NCBI RefSeq assembly: GCF_001046875.1
Contig: NZ_HF571038.1
Location: 1-64,000 of the forward strand
Direction of reading: 5' to 3'
DNA: 64,000 nt
Source: Nostocoides jenkinsii Ben 74
GTDB taxonomy: Bacteria; Actinomycetota; Actinomycetes; Actinomycetales; Dermatophilaceae
Positions 17,472 to 26,469 of this stretch are shown in pieces. How positions within the stretch are numbered: the stretch's first letter is position 1; every line of letters starts with the position of its first letter. Under the pieces are notes generated by a model that was given only the letters and a program-made list of their open reading frames with translations, was not told the origin of the DNA and ran no database searches. The translations under genes and the position numbers were made by a program.

Positions 17472-18601
17472 CTACGGAAAGCGCACTATCTGGCGCAGGG
17501 CCTGACCGGCGGCGAGGCGCTCCATACCGAGGTTGATCTCCGCGAGCGGGAGTTCGTGGCTGATCAACTCCTCGACGCGCAGCCGTCCCTCGCGCCACCG
17601 GCGTGCGAATCTCGGGATGTCGCGGGCGGGCACGGCCGAGCCGAGGTAGCTGCCAATGATCGAGCGCCCGCCGGCGACCAGATCCAGCGGCGCGATCGGG
17701 CGGTGGCGTCGGGGGCTGGCAGCCCGACCGTCACCAATCGTCCCCCCGGGGCAAGCAGCCGGTATGCCGTTTCGAACGCCCGCGCGGTGCCCGCGGCCTC
17801 GATCACCACGTCGAAGGCGCCCATCTCGGCTGCCTCGGGGGCTGCCTCCGCATGGGCGCCGAGGTGCCGCGCCTGGTCGCGCTTGGCTGCGACCGGGTCG
17901 ATCCCGGTCACGCTGACATCGCCCAGTCCGGCGGCGGTCAGGACGGCCGACATCCCGACACCGCCCAACCCGACGACGGCCAGCCGCTCGCCCGGCTTCG
18001 GCCGGCCGGCGTTGAGGACCGCGCCGCCGCCGGTCAAAACGGCACAGCCCAGTAGCGCGGCCACGGCGGGCGGAATGTCGTCCTCGACGACCACGAGCGA
18101 GCGCGCGTCCACCACGGCATACGTGGCGAAGGCGGAGACCCCGAGATGGTGGTGCACGGGCGTCAACCCCAGCTGCGCCTGCGGCCGCCACGCGAGGCGA
18201 CGCCCACCCGCCAACAGCGTGCCCTCGGCATTGCTCGCGGACCCCGGTACGCACGGGCGGATCCCCTCCGTCGCGCAGCCCGCACACCGACCGCAGCGCG
18301 GCAGAAGGGTCATCACGACCCGGTCCCCGAACCGGACCCCGTCGACCCCTCCGGCCACCTCGGCGCCCACCTCGACGACCCGCCCGGCGCCCTCGTGCCC
18401 CAGGACCATCGGCACCGGCCGGGGGCGCGTTCCATCGATGACGGAGAGGTCGGAGTGACAGATCCCGGCCGCCTCCAGGGCGACCAGCACCTCGGTCGGA
18501 CCGGGCGGCGCCAACTCCACCTCCTCGATCGACAACGGGCGAGACGTGTCGTACGGGCGCTGATGACCGTGGGCCTCAAGCAGGGCGGCAGTGATCTTCA
18601 C
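17472..18601 (-). pseudogene. Zinc-dependent alcohol dehydrogenase with a single-base frameshift
   Basis: The minus strand encodes a medium-chain zinc dehydrogenase from a GTG at 18601 (VKITAALLEAHGHQRPYDTS): catalytic Cys in AAGICHSDLS, GHEGAGRVVEVG, the structural-zinc cluster CGRCAGCATEG and the NAD motif VVGLGGVGMSAV. The frame is sound to VTVGLPAPDAT (about 17700), then runs into nonsense-like text. The expected C-terminus continues in another frame as PIAPLDLVAGGRSIIGSYLG and ends QALRQIVRFP at a TAG at 17472. The span of 1130 bp is one base short of a multiple of three; restoring one base near 17697-17703 gives 376 residues, normal for the family. It is either a recent inactivation or a sequencing error. 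Confidence 0.82.
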
Positions 18602-18679
18602 GCACCCATCCTCTGACGCGACCAACCACCGCTCGGTCGCGGGTGACGGCGCGGCATACGCCCCTGGCAGGATGGGGGT

Positions 18680-20107
18680 ATGCCGAGCCTCGCCGACGAT
18701 TCCGTCGCCCTGGGTGCCCTCGACGGCCGCTACCGCCCCGTGATTGCCCCGCTCATCGATCACCTCTCCGAGCCGGCGCTCAATCGCGAGCGCCTCCGGG
18801 TCGAGGTGGAGTGGCTGATTCACCTGACGCAGAACGACATCATCCCCGGGGCGCCGACGCTGACGAAACAGGAGCAAGAGCAGCTTCGGCGGCTCGTCAC
18901 CGATTTCGGGGCCGATGACATCGCCGCCCTCGGTGAGATCGAGCGCGTCACGCAGCACGACGTCAAGGCGATCGAGTACTTCCTCAAGGAGCGCCTCGCC
19001 GCCATCGCCCCTGCGAGCAGCGAGCGGCTCGGCGAGCTGATCCACTTCGGCTGCACCTCCGAGGATGTCAACAACCTCTCCTACGCCCTGATGGTTCGTG
19101 GTGCGATCCAGCAGGTCTGGCTGCCCAAGGCTCAGGCGCTCGTCGCCCAGGTCGAGGACATGGCACGCGAGTTGCGCGCGGTGCCGCTGCTCGCGCATAC
19201 GCACGGACAGCCCGCGACGCCGACGACGATGGGCAAGGAACTCGCCGTCCTCGCCTGGCGATTGGGGCGGCAGCTGCGCCGGATCGAAGGAGCCGAGTTC
19301 CTCGGCAAGTTCAACGGCGCCACCGGGACGTATGGCGCGCATCTCGCCGCCGTCCCCACGGCCGACTGGCAGGGGATCAGCCGGGAATTCGTCGAAAGCC
19401 TCGGCCTGACCTGGAACCCGCTGACGACTCAGATCGAGAGCCACGACTGGCAGGCGGAGCTGTATGCCGATCTGGCCCGCTTCAATCGCATCCTCCACAA
19501 CCTCTGCACCGATGTCTGGAGCTATATCTCCCTCGGCTACTTCGCGCAGGTGCGCGGGCAGGGGACCATCGGGTCGAGCACGATGCCGCACAAGGTGAAC
19601 CCGATCCGGTTCGAGAATGCCGAGGCCAATCTCGAGGTCAGCAATGCGCTCCTGGATGTGCTGGCCTCAACCTTGGTCACGTCGCGATTGCAGCGAGACC
19701 TGACCGACTCCTCGATGCAGCGCAATATCGGCTCGGCCGTAGGGCATTCACTCCTCGCGCTCGACAATGTGCATCGAGGCTTGGCCGGTCTCGACGCGGC
19801 CCCCGAGGTGATGGCGGCCGATCTGGACGCCAATTGGGAGGTGCTCGCCGAGCCGATCCAGTCGGCCATGCGGGCGCTGGCTGCGCAGGGCCACGAGGGG
19901 ATGGCGAACCCCTACGAGCGACTGAAGGAACTGACCCGCGGCCGGCGAATCGGGCCGGTCGACCTGCGCGCCTTCATCGACGGACTGGGGTTGCCCGAGG
20001 ACGTTGCCGCCCGATTGCGCGCCCTGAGTCCGAGTGAATATGTGGGCCTCGCCCCGGAGTTGGTGTCCCACTTGGACTCGGTTGGACATGGTCAAAAGCA
20101 CCCCTAA
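18680..20107 (+). CDS. purB: Adenylosuccinate lyase
   Basis: Cytoplasmic enzyme of purine synthesis (475 residues) catalysing two fumarate-releasing steps: SAICAR to AICAR and adenylosuccinate to AMP. The superfamily signature GSSTMPHKVNP carries the catalytic Ser, and TQHDVKAIEYFL with FGCTSEDVNN and LLAHTHGQPATPT (active-site His) are the conserved blocks. Length and blocks match the Escherichia coli-type PurB rather than the shorter Bacillus type. The ATG overlaps a copy of the GTATGCC motif (18678). It is divergent from the alcohol dehydrogenase remnant, 78 bp away. The following VOC-like gene begins 20 bp after the stop. Confidence 0.93.
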   Translation: MPSLADDSVALGALDGRYRPVIAPLIDHLSEPALNRERLRVEVEWLIHLTQNDIIPGAPTLTKQEQEQLRRLVTDFGADDIAALGEIERVTQHDVKAIEYFLKERLAAIAPASSERLGELIHFGCTSEDVNNLSYALMVRGAIQQVWLPKAQALVAQVEDMARELRAVPLLAHTHGQPATPTTMGKELAVLAWRLGRQLRRIEGAEFLGKFNGATGTYGAHLAAVPTADWQGISREFVESLGLTWNPLTTQIESHDWQAELYADLARFNRILHNLCTDVWSYISLGYFAQVRGQGTIGSSTMPHKVNPIRFENAEANLEVSNALLDVLASTLVTSRLQRDLTDSSMQRNIGSAVGHSLLALDNVHRGLAGLDAAPEVMAADLDANWEVLAEPIQSAMRALAAQGHEGMANPYERLKELTRGRRIGPVDLRAFIDGLGLPEDVAARLRALSPSEYVGLAPELVSHLDSVGHGQKHP

Positions 20108-20127
20108 ACCTGTGTAACGATGGCCAT

Positions 20128-20763
20128 ATGCGCGTGGACCATGTCTCGTATGCCGCGGAACCGGACGGCCTTCAGGCCACGACCGAGCGACTCGCCGCCG
20201 AGTTGAGAGTCACGGCCGTCGAGGGTGGCATTCACCCGCGCTTCGGCACGCGCAATATGATCCTGCCGCTCGCCCACGAGCGCTATATCGAGGTCGTTGA
20301 GGTGCTCGATCACCCGGCCGCCGACAAGGCGCCCTTCGGGCAAGCCGTGCGCGCCCGCAGCGAGATGGGCGGCGGCTGGCTCGGCTGGGTCGTCCGCGTG
20401 GACGACCTGCACGATGTCGAAGGCCGGCTCGGTCGTTCGGCCGTAGACGGCAACCGCCGCATGCCTGATGGCCGCGAGTTCAAGTGGCGTCAGATCGGCA
20501 TCAAGGGGCTGCAGGCCGACCCGCAGTTGCCCTATTTCGTGGAGTGGGACGAGAACAGCCCGCACCCCTCCGACGACGCGCACACCGACGTGACCATCGA
20601 GTCGCTGGAGATCGGCGGCGACCCCGAGCGGGTGAAGGACTGGCTGGGCCTGCCCGCCGAGACCACGTCATCCGTCATCCACTTCACCTTCGTGGCCCCG
20701 CACGGGACCCCCGGCCTGATGGCCGTGACGTTCAACACCCCTGACGGCAAGGTCACGGTCTGA
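20128..20763 (+). CDS. Glyoxalase-like domain protein
   Basis: A 211-residue protein starting MRVDHVSYAAEPDGLQATTERLA, with the FGTRNMILPLAHERYIEVVEVLD block characteristic of the Glyoxalase-like domain family (long VOC-related proteins). His5 and the two Glu residues in ERYIEVVEV are candidate metal ligands by analogy. The second half (ADPQLPYFVEWDENSPHPSDD onward) completes the fold. It starts 20 bp after purB and may be co-transcribed. No substrate is known for this family, so function is left open. Confidence 0.75.
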   Translation: MRVDHVSYAAEPDGLQATTERLAAELRVTAVEGGIHPRFGTRNMILPLAHERYIEVVEVLDHPAADKAPFGQAVRARSEMGGGWLGWVVRVDDLHDVEGRLGRSAVDGNRRMPDGREFKWRQIGIKGLQADPQLPYFVEWDENSPHPSDDAHTDVTIESLEIGGDPERVKDWLGLPAETTSSVIHFTFVAPHGTPGLMAVTFNTPDGKVTV

Positions 20764-20796
20764 CCGAAGCCCGGCGGGCACACCGAGGACGCGCCG

Positions 20797-21969
20797 ATGC
20801 CAGGACCCCTGTCCGGCCTGCTGGTTGCCGACTTCAGCCGTGTCCTGGCCGGCCCGCTGGCGACGATGTATCTCGCCGACCTTGGCGCCACCGTCGTCAA
20901 GGTCGAGCGTCCCGGCACCGGGGATGACACCCGGATCTGGGGACCGCCATGGACCGAGCAGTCGTCCGCGTATTTCGAGGCAGTGAATCGCGGGAAACTC
21001 AGCGTCGCCTGGGATCTGACCGATCCCGGCGACCTCGCCGAAGCCCGCGCGCTGGCGGGCCGCGCGGATGTGCTGGTCGAGAACTTCCTGACCGGCACGA
21101 TGGCGAAGTTCGGCTTGGCGTATGCCGATGTCCGCGCCACCAACCCCGGCATCATCTATGCCTCCGTGACGGGATTCGGTTCCGGCGCAGGGGCAGCGCT
21201 GCCGGGCTACGACTTCGTGGCCCAGGCGATCGGTGGCCTGATGAGCATCACCGGCGAGCCGGCTGGCGAGGGGCAGAAGGCCGGGGTCGCGCTCGTCGAC
21301 GTGCTGACCGGCAAGGACGCGACGATCGGCATTCTGGCGGCGTTGGCGGCGCGCGAGCGAACCGGTGTCGGTGAGCACATCGAAGTGAACCTGCTGTCCA
21401 GCCTGCTCGGATCCCTCATCAACCAGGCCAGCGGCTATCTCACGACGGGAGTGGCGCCGAAGGCGTTGGGAAATGCGCACCCCAGCATCGCGCCATACGA
21501 ACCCATGCAGTGTGCGGACGCCCATCTGGCGGTCGCATGCGGCAACGACGCCCAGTTCGCCCGACTGGCCGGCGCGCTGGACCTCCCGCACCTCGCGCAG
21601 GACCCGCGCTTTGCCACGAACGCCGAGCGGGTCGCCAACCGCCCCGAGCTGATCGCCCGGCTGGAGGAGCGGCTGCGCACCGACACAGCGGCGCGCTGGG
21701 AAGAACGGCTGCTGGCCGTCGGCGTGGCGGCCGGCCCGGTCAACGACCTGGCCGGCGCATTCGCCCGGGCCCGGGCCCTCGACCTGGAGCCGACATTTTC
21801 CGTCGGCGACAGGCACCCGGATCAGGTCCGCAATCCAATCCTGTTCTCCGGCAGGCCCGTCGAACCAGCTGCGCCCCCGCCCGGCCTTGGCGAGCACACG
21901 GCCCTGGTGGAGGACTGGCTCGCCGGGCCCCTCCCAATACCCCTGCCCTCTCGACCACCAGGAGCCTGA
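20797..21969 (+). CDS. Family III CoA-transferase (CaiB/BaiF), probably glutarate-type
   Basis: A 390-residue formyl-CoA transferase/carnitine dehydratase family protein that moves CoA between carboxylic acids through an aspartyl-CoA thioester. The start LSGLLVADFSRVLAGPLATM and the block LADLGATVVKVERPGTGDDTR are typical. The catalytic Asp lies in GVALVDVLTGKDA, about residue 168. Its stop is one base before the acyl-CoA dehydrogenase ATG. Because that partner has glutaryl-CoA dehydrogenase features, this enzyme most likely activates glutarate using succinyl-CoA or another donor. Specificity is inferred from the pairing. Confidence 0.87.
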   Translation: MPGPLSGLLVADFSRVLAGPLATMYLADLGATVVKVERPGTGDDTRIWGPPWTEQSSAYFEAVNRGKLSVAWDLTDPGDLAEARALAGRADVLVENFLTGTMAKFGLAYADVRATNPGIIYASVTGFGSGAGAALPGYDFVAQAIGGLMSITGEPAGEGQKAGVALVDVLTGKDATIGILAALAARERTGVGEHIEVNLLSSLLGSLINQASGYLTTGVAPKALGNAHPSIAPYEPMQCADAHLAVACGNDAQFARLAGALDLPHLAQDPRFATNAERVANRPELIARLEERLRTDTAARWEERLLAVGVAAGPVNDLAGAFARARALDLEPTFSVGDRHPDQVRNPILFSGRPVEPAAPPPGLGEHTALVEDWLAGPLPIPLPSRPPGA

Positions 21970-21970
21970 C

Positions 21971-23155
21971 ATGACCTCCGTTGCCTCCCTGCACGACCGC
22001 CTCGACCTCGCGGGCCTGGACGACCTTCTGAGTGAGGAGGAGCGCGCGATCCGCGACGCCGTCCGGGAACTGTGCGCGCGGCGGATCGACCCGTTCGTGG
22101 CCGACTGGTTCGAGCGCGGGGAGATCGACGACCCGCGCGGGCTGACCCGGGAACTCGGCGCGATGGGGCTGCTCGGGATGCACCTGACCGGCTATGGGTG
22201 CGCGGGGATGTCCGCTGTGGACTACGGGCTGGCGTGCCTGGAACTCGAAGCAAGCGACTCCGGGGTGCGGTCGCTGGTGTCGGTGCAGGGGTCGCTGGCG
22301 ATGTACGCGATCTGGCGTTGGGGCACCGAGGAGCAGAAGATCGAGTGGCTGCCGCGGATGGCCACCGGTGAGGCGATCGGCTGCTTCGGCCTGACTGAGC
22401 CCGACCACGGCTCCGACCCAGGCAACATGCGCACCAACGCCCGGCGCGACGGCGACGACTGGGTTCTCAATGGCGCCAAGATGTGGATCACCAATGGGGC
22501 GATCGCCGACGTCGCCGTGGTGTGGGCCCAGACCGACGAGGGCATCCGCGGCTTCGCCGTTCCGACCGACACACCCGGGTTCTCGGCGCCGGTGATCAAG
22601 CACAAGATGTCGCTGCGGGCGTCGGTGACCAGCGAGTTGGTGCTCGACAACGTCCGCCTGCCGGGCGACGCGGTCTTCCCGGACGTGCGCGGGTTGAAGG
22701 GCCCGCTCTCCTGCCTCAACGAAGCGCGCTTCGGCATCGTCTGGGGCTCCCTGGGCGCGGCCCGCTCGGCGCTGGAGTCAGCGATCACGTATGCCGAGCA
22801 GCGCGAGCAGTTCGGCCGCCCGATCGGCGGGTTCCAGCTGACGCAGCAGAAGCTCGCCGAGATGTACCTCGAATACAGCAAGGGCTTCCTGCTCGCGCAC
22901 CACCTGGGCCGCCGCAAGGACGCCCACACCCTGCGCCCGGAGCAGGTCAGCCTGGGCAAGCTGAACAACGTCCGCGCCGCCCTGGACATCTGCCGCACTG
23001 CCCGAACCATCCTGGGCGCCAACGGAATTTCGCTGGAGTTCCCGGTGATCCGGCACATGAACAACCTGGAGTCGGTGCTGACCTACGAGGGCACCGTCGA
23101 GATGCACACCCTGGTCATCGGCCAGGCCCTCACCGGCCTCCCCGCCTTCCGCTGA
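21971..23155 (+). CDS. gcdH: Glutaryl-CoA dehydrogenase-like acyl-CoA dehydrogenase
   Basis: A 394-residue FAD enzyme. The segment GCFGLTEPDHGSDPGNMRTNA binds FAD/substrate. The C-terminal block LGANGISLEFPVIRHMNNLESVLTYEGT places the catalytic Glu in TYEGT, the position and text used by glutaryl-CoA dehydrogenases, which oxidise and decarboxylate glutaryl-CoA to crotonyl-CoA in lysine and tryptophan catabolism. ATG 21971 follows the CoA-transferase stop by one base, so the two are coupled; upstream frame extension lies inside that gene. An electron-transfer flavoprotein elsewhere would take the electrons. Decarboxylation activity is inferred from motif similarity. Confidence 0.87.
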   Translation: MTSVASLHDRLDLAGLDDLLSEEERAIRDAVRELCARRIDPFVADWFERGEIDDPRGLTRELGAMGLLGMHLTGYGCAGMSAVDYGLACLELEASDSGVRSLVSVQGSLAMYAIWRWGTEEQKIEWLPRMATGEAIGCFGLTEPDHGSDPGNMRTNARRDGDDWVLNGAKMWITNGAIADVAVVWAQTDEGIRGFAVPTDTPGFSAPVIKHKMSLRASVTSELVLDNVRLPGDAVFPDVRGLKGPLSCLNEARFGIVWGSLGAARSALESAITYAEQREQFGRPIGGFQLTQQKLAEMYLEYSKGFLLAHHLGRRKDAHTLRPEQVSLGKLNNVRAALDICRTARTILGANGISLEFPVIRHMNNLESVLTYEGTVEMHTLVIGQALTGLPAFR

Positions 23156-23211
23156 CCCCGTTCCGGCTCCGTCTGGCAAGCCAGCTCCGGCTCGGCTCAC
23201 CCCGGCCCCGC

Positions 23212-25080
23212 TCACCCGACCAGGGCGTATTCCGCGCGCTCGCTCGCCGCGACCAGGTCGGCGTAGCGTCCGCCCCGGTCGAGCAAAGACTCGTGGGTGC
23301 CCACCTCCACGACGCGGCCCGCTTGGAGCACGGCGATCTGGTCGGCATCGCGGACGGTCGAGAGCCGGTGGGCGATGGTGATGGTCGTCCGGCCGAGGCT
23401 GAGCTGATCCAGCGCTGCCTGCAGCGCGCGCTCGGTGCGGTTGTCGAGCGCCGACGTAGCCTCGTCAAGGACGAGCACCTTCGGATCGCGCAGTATGGTG
23501 CGCGCCACCGCCAGCCGCTGCTTCTCACCACCGGAGAATCGGTGGCCGCGCGAACCGACGACGGTCTCCAAACCCTCCGGGAGCCCGGCGACCAGATCGG
23601 CGACCTGCGCCGCTGCCAACGCCTGCCACAGCTGCGACTTCGTCGCCTCCGGCCGGGCGAGCATCAAGTTGGCGCGAATCGTGTCGTGCACGAGATAGGT
23701 CTCCTGCGAGACCACCCCGACGATGCTGGCGATGCTCGCCTCGTCCAGGCGGCGCAGGTCGATGCCGTCGATGGACACCGACCCGCTGGCCGGGTCGCGC
23801 AGGCGCGAGACCAGCGAGGCCAGGGTCGACTTCCCGGAGCCGGTGTCGCCTACCAGCGCCAGGCTGCTGCCGGCGGGGACCACAAGGGAGACGCGGTCGA
23901 CAGCGGGGGGCGAGCCCGCGGCATACGCGAAGGAAACGTCGTCGAAGACGACCTCACCCTGCACCCGAGCCGGATCGATCGTCACGGGGGCTACCGGCGC
24001 CGGGACATCGGTCACGAGGTCGAGGTAGCCGAAGATCCGACTGAACAACGCCATCGAGCTCACCCATTGCACGCCAACGTTGAGCAAGCCCATGACCGGC
24101 CGAAAGATCCCGGCTTGCAGGGCAGTGAAGGCGACGAGGGTGCCGATCGTCATCCCGCCGCTTGTCGCCGGGAAGCCCGCCGCCAGATAGAGCAGGGCCG
24201 GGATCGTCGCAAAGACGATCGACATCGTCGCCATGCGCCAGCGGCCGGCCAGTTGCGAGCGCAACTCCAGTTCCACGAGCTCGGCCGAGGTTGTGGCGAA
24301 CCGATCCGTCGCCGCTGACCCGGCGCCCAGCGTCTTAGTCAACAGCACCCCGCTGACCGACAGTCCCTCGTCGACCTGGACGTGCATGTCGGCCAACCGC
24401 CGCTGCAACGCAGCCGTGATCTCCCTGCGCAGCAACGCAACTCGCCGCGTCAGCCACACGGCCGGCGGCAGGACAAGCAACGACAGCAGCGACAGCCGCC
24501 AGCTCAGCGCAACCATCGCGATAGCGGTGCCCACGGCAGTCGTCAGGTTCGAGGCGATCGACGTGGCGGTCGAAGTAGCGACCGACTGCATCCCGCCGAT
24601 GTCCTGGATGATCCGCGACTGGACCTCGCCGCCGCGGGTGCGCGTGAAGAAGCCCATCGACTGCTTCTGCAAGTGCGCGAAGACGTCGGTGCGTAGCCGA
24701 TGCATGACTTGCTGGCCGACGCGCGTCGAGATCCACGTCTGCGCGACGCCCAGCAGGGCGGTCACGACGGTGACGACGAGCATGCCGGCCACGGCCAGCA
24801 CCAGGAGCCGAATGTCACTGTGCGGCAGGGCATCATCGATGATGGCCTTGACTAAGAAGGGCTGCGCCAGCGCGACCGTCGACGACACGACGATGATCGC
24901 CACGACGATGGCGATCGGCAGACGGTGTGGCGCGAAGAGTGCCAGAATGCGGCGGGGCGCGACCGGCGAGAGCTCCAGTTGAGCTCGATCGCGCGGGTCG
25001 ACTTTCATCGGGCCGCGGCCAGCACGACCGCCGCCACCAACACCGGCACCAACACCGCCAGAGGAGAAGTCCTCGGACAT
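23212..25080 (-). CDS. ABC exporter, fused membrane and ATPase domains
   Basis: A 622-residue half-transporter of the multidrug/lipid exporter type, working as a dimer in the membrane. A Gly-rich N-terminus (to about 25) precedes a six-helix membrane domain (about 50-340). The ATPase follows with Walker A VGDTGSGKSTL, Q-loop VVSQETYLVHDT, signature FSGGEKQRLAVARTILRD, Walker B VLVLDEATSALD and the H-loop His in TIAHRLSTV. It is divergent from a marR-family gene, and the 100-bp gap holds two operator-like palindromes, so it is probably repressed by that regulator. The substrate is unknown; drug efflux is a reasonable guess from the MarR pairing. Confidence 0.9.
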   Translation of the reverse strand: MSEDFSSGGVGAGVGGGGRAGRGPMKVDPRDRAQLELSPVAPRRILALFAPHRLPIAIVVAIIVVSSTVALAQPFLVKAIIDDALPHSDIRLLVLAVAGMLVVTVVTALLGVAQTWISTRVGQQVMHRLRTDVFAHLQKQSMGFFTRTRGGEVQSRIIQDIGGMQSVATSTATSIASNLTTAVGTAIAMVALSWRLSLLSLLVLPPAVWLTRRVALLRREITAALQRRLADMHVQVDEGLSVSGVLLTKTLGAGSAATDRFATTSAELVELELRSQLAGRWRMATMSIVFATIPALLYLAAGFPATSGGMTIGTLVAFTALQAGIFRPVMGLLNVGVQWVSSMALFSRIFGYLDLVTDVPAPVAPVTIDPARVQGEVVFDDVSFAYAAGSPPAVDRVSLVVPAGSSLALVGDTGSGKSTLASLVSRLRDPASGSVSIDGIDLRRLDEASIASIVGVVSQETYLVHDTIRANLMLARPEATKSQLWQALAAAQVADLVAGLPEGLETVVGSRGHRFSGGEKQRLAVARTILRDPKVLVLDEATSALDNRTERALQAALDQLSLGRTTITIAHRLSTVRDADQIAVLQAGRVVEVGTHESLLDRGGRYADLVAASERAEYALVG

Positions 25081-25105
25081 GAGGCCCTCCTTTCCATAGA
25101 AATTC

Positions 25106-25142
25106 GTGAGGTTGCCTCACTAGTTCCGTGAGGTTACCTCAC
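25106..25142. promoter_or_regulatory. Two palindromic operators, likely MarR-type
   Basis: GTGAGGTTGCCTCAC (25106-25120) and GTGAGGTTACCTCAC (25128-25142) are near-identical inverted repeats with 6-bp arms and a 3-bp centre. They start 22 bp apart, about two helical turns, so they lie on the same DNA face. They sit midway between the ABC exporter and the divergent MarR-family gene. This is the usual layout for an autoregulated MarR repressor controlling an exporter. Confidence 0.8.
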
Positions 25143-25180
25143 TATGTGGTCACCTCGCAAATTGTGCGTATGCTGCTCCC

Positions 25181-25600
25181 ATGCCCCCCGATGAGCCGCT
25201 CGACGCCCTCTTGGCGCGGACGTTTCGACTGCTTCGCCACACGTGGGCGCAGCACGGCGCCGATCTCGGGCTTGCCCCGCACCAAGGCCGGGCACTGCGG
25301 ATCATCGGGAGCGACGGCCCCATGCGGCTGTCGGCCCTGGCCGAGCGACTGCACGTCGTGCCGCGCTCGGCGACCGAAGTCGCCGACGCCCTGCAGGAGC
25401 GAGGGCTGGTCGACCGCTCCCCCGATCCCGACGATCGCCGGGCCACGTTGGTGAGCATCACGGCATCCGGCATCGAGGTCGCCGAGCAGGTGGCGGCCGC
25501 CCGCCGAGCTCAGGCCGAAGTCTTCTTCGGCCGGCTCTCGGACGCCGATCGCGCGGCCCTCCACCGCATCCTGAGCACCCTCGGCGAGCCAGGACACTAA
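25181..25600 (+). CDS. MarR-family transcriptional regulator
   Basis: A 139-residue winged-helix repressor. The recognition region reads RLSALAERLHVVPRSATEVADALQERGLVDRSPDPDDRRATLVSIT-like text, with the wing DPDDRR typical of MarR; helical segments before and after form the dimer interface. Ligand release of DNA is the family mechanism. It is divergent from the ABC exporter and flanks two palindromes at 25106-25142, which it probably binds, controlling both itself and the exporter. The next gene starts 19 bp after its stop. The inducer is unknown. Confidence 0.9.
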   Translation: MPPDEPLDALLARTFRLLRHTWAQHGADLGLAPHQGRALRIIGSDGPMRLSALAERLHVVPRSATEVADALQERGLVDRSPDPDDRRATLVSITASGIEVAEQVAAARRAQAEVFFGRLSDADRAALHRILSTLGEPGH

Positions 25601-25619
25601 ACGCTAGGACAATAGACCC

Positions 25620-26420
25620 GTGTCGACCATCGTCTTCTTTCACGCCCACCCCGACGACGAGGCCTCGCAGACCTCCGGCTCGATGGCCCGGGCCAGCGCC
25701 GAAGGACATCGCGTCGTCGTCGTCTTCGCCACCAATGGCGAGCATGGCGAGGTCCCGGAGGACCTCGCCCAGGGCGAGACCCTCATCGATCGGCGCCGCG
25801 CGGAGGCCATGCACTCCGCCGAGGCCCTGGGCACCGCCCGCGTCGAATGGCTCGGCTACTCGGACTCGGGTATGACCGGGTGGGAGCAGAACGCGCATAC
25901 CCACGCCTTTCACCAGGCGAACCTGACCGAGGCCGGCCTGAAACTCGCGGCCATCTTGGACCGCGAGGACGCCGACGTCGTCGTCGGGTATGACTGGCAT
26001 GGCGGCTACGGACACCCGGACCACGTCAAGGTCCACCACGTCCTGCATGCGGCGTCGAAGCTCGCCGCGCGACCGCCACGGGTGCTGGAATCGACGATGA
26101 ACCGCGACGCCATGCGCCGCCTCTATCAGCAGGCGATCGAGGCCGGTTTCGGCGACCAGGCGTGGGATCCGGACAAGCCCATGGACGACGGAAATCCGTT
26201 CGGCACCAACGAATTCGAGATCACCTGGGCCGTCGATGTGGCCGACTATCTCCCGCACAAGCGGGCGGCGCTCGAATCCCATCGCAGCCAAAAGACCGAC
26301 ATCGAGGGCCTACTCGGGATGCCGGAGCCGGTTTTCGCCCAGACCTTCGGCACCGAGTACTTCATCGAGCCCGCGGTCGGGCCTGGCCTCCGCCCAGGGT
26401 GGCCGTTCAGCCGCGCCTGA
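25620..26420 (+). CDS. PIG-L (LmbE)-family deacetylase
   Basis: A 266-residue zinc hydrolase. The metal-binding motif AHPDDEA (His10, Asp12, Asp13) is at the N-terminus, and the second His comes from GYGHPDHVKVHH near residue 137. The family includes the mycothiol enzymes MshB and Mca and other N-acetylglucosamine deacetylases. This one could be mycothiol-related, since actinobacteria make mycothiol, but the text does not allow me to separate Mca from general members. It starts with GTG at 25620, 19 bp after marR. The 3' end lies in a 26-bp duplication that contains its TGA. Confidence 0.82.
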   Translation: MSTIVFFHAHPDDEASQTSGSMARASAEGHRVVVVFATNGEHGEVPEDLAQGETLIDRRRAEAMHSAEALGTARVEWLGYSDSGMTGWEQNAHTHAFHQANLTEAGLKLAAILDREDADVVVGYDWHGGYGHPDHVKVHHVLHAASKLAARPPRVLESTMNRDAMRRLYQQAIEAGFGDQAWDPDKPMDDGNPFGTNEFEITWAVDVADYLPHKRAALESHRSQKTDIEGLLGMPEPVFAQTFGTEYFIEPAVGPGLRPGWPFSRA

Positions 26421-26463
26421 CCGCGCCCCGACTCAGACGCGCCTGACCGCGCCTCGGCTCAGC
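26412..26463 (+). repeat. 26-bp tandem duplication across a gene end
   Basis: Two near-identical units of 26 bp (26412-26437 and 26438-26463), each starting CGCGCCTGACCGCGCC, span the stop codon of the deacetylase gene and the short gap before the lemA stop. They differ at about four positions. Each copy carries a TGA in the same position, so the duplication itself does not alter the protein end. Confidence 0.65.
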
Positions 26464-26469
26464 GTCGCG

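Noticed and set aside
17564-19591. A 675-codon minus-strand frame covering the alcohol dehydrogenase and running across purB
   Set aside because: Only the middle part (from 18601) is dehydrogenase. The rest is the complement of purB, which is clearly coding on the plus strand.
23173-23184. CTGGC-AA-GCCAG hairpin as a terminator after the acyl-CoA dehydrogenase gene
   Set aside because: The 5-bp stem with a 2-nt loop is too weak, and no T-run follows.
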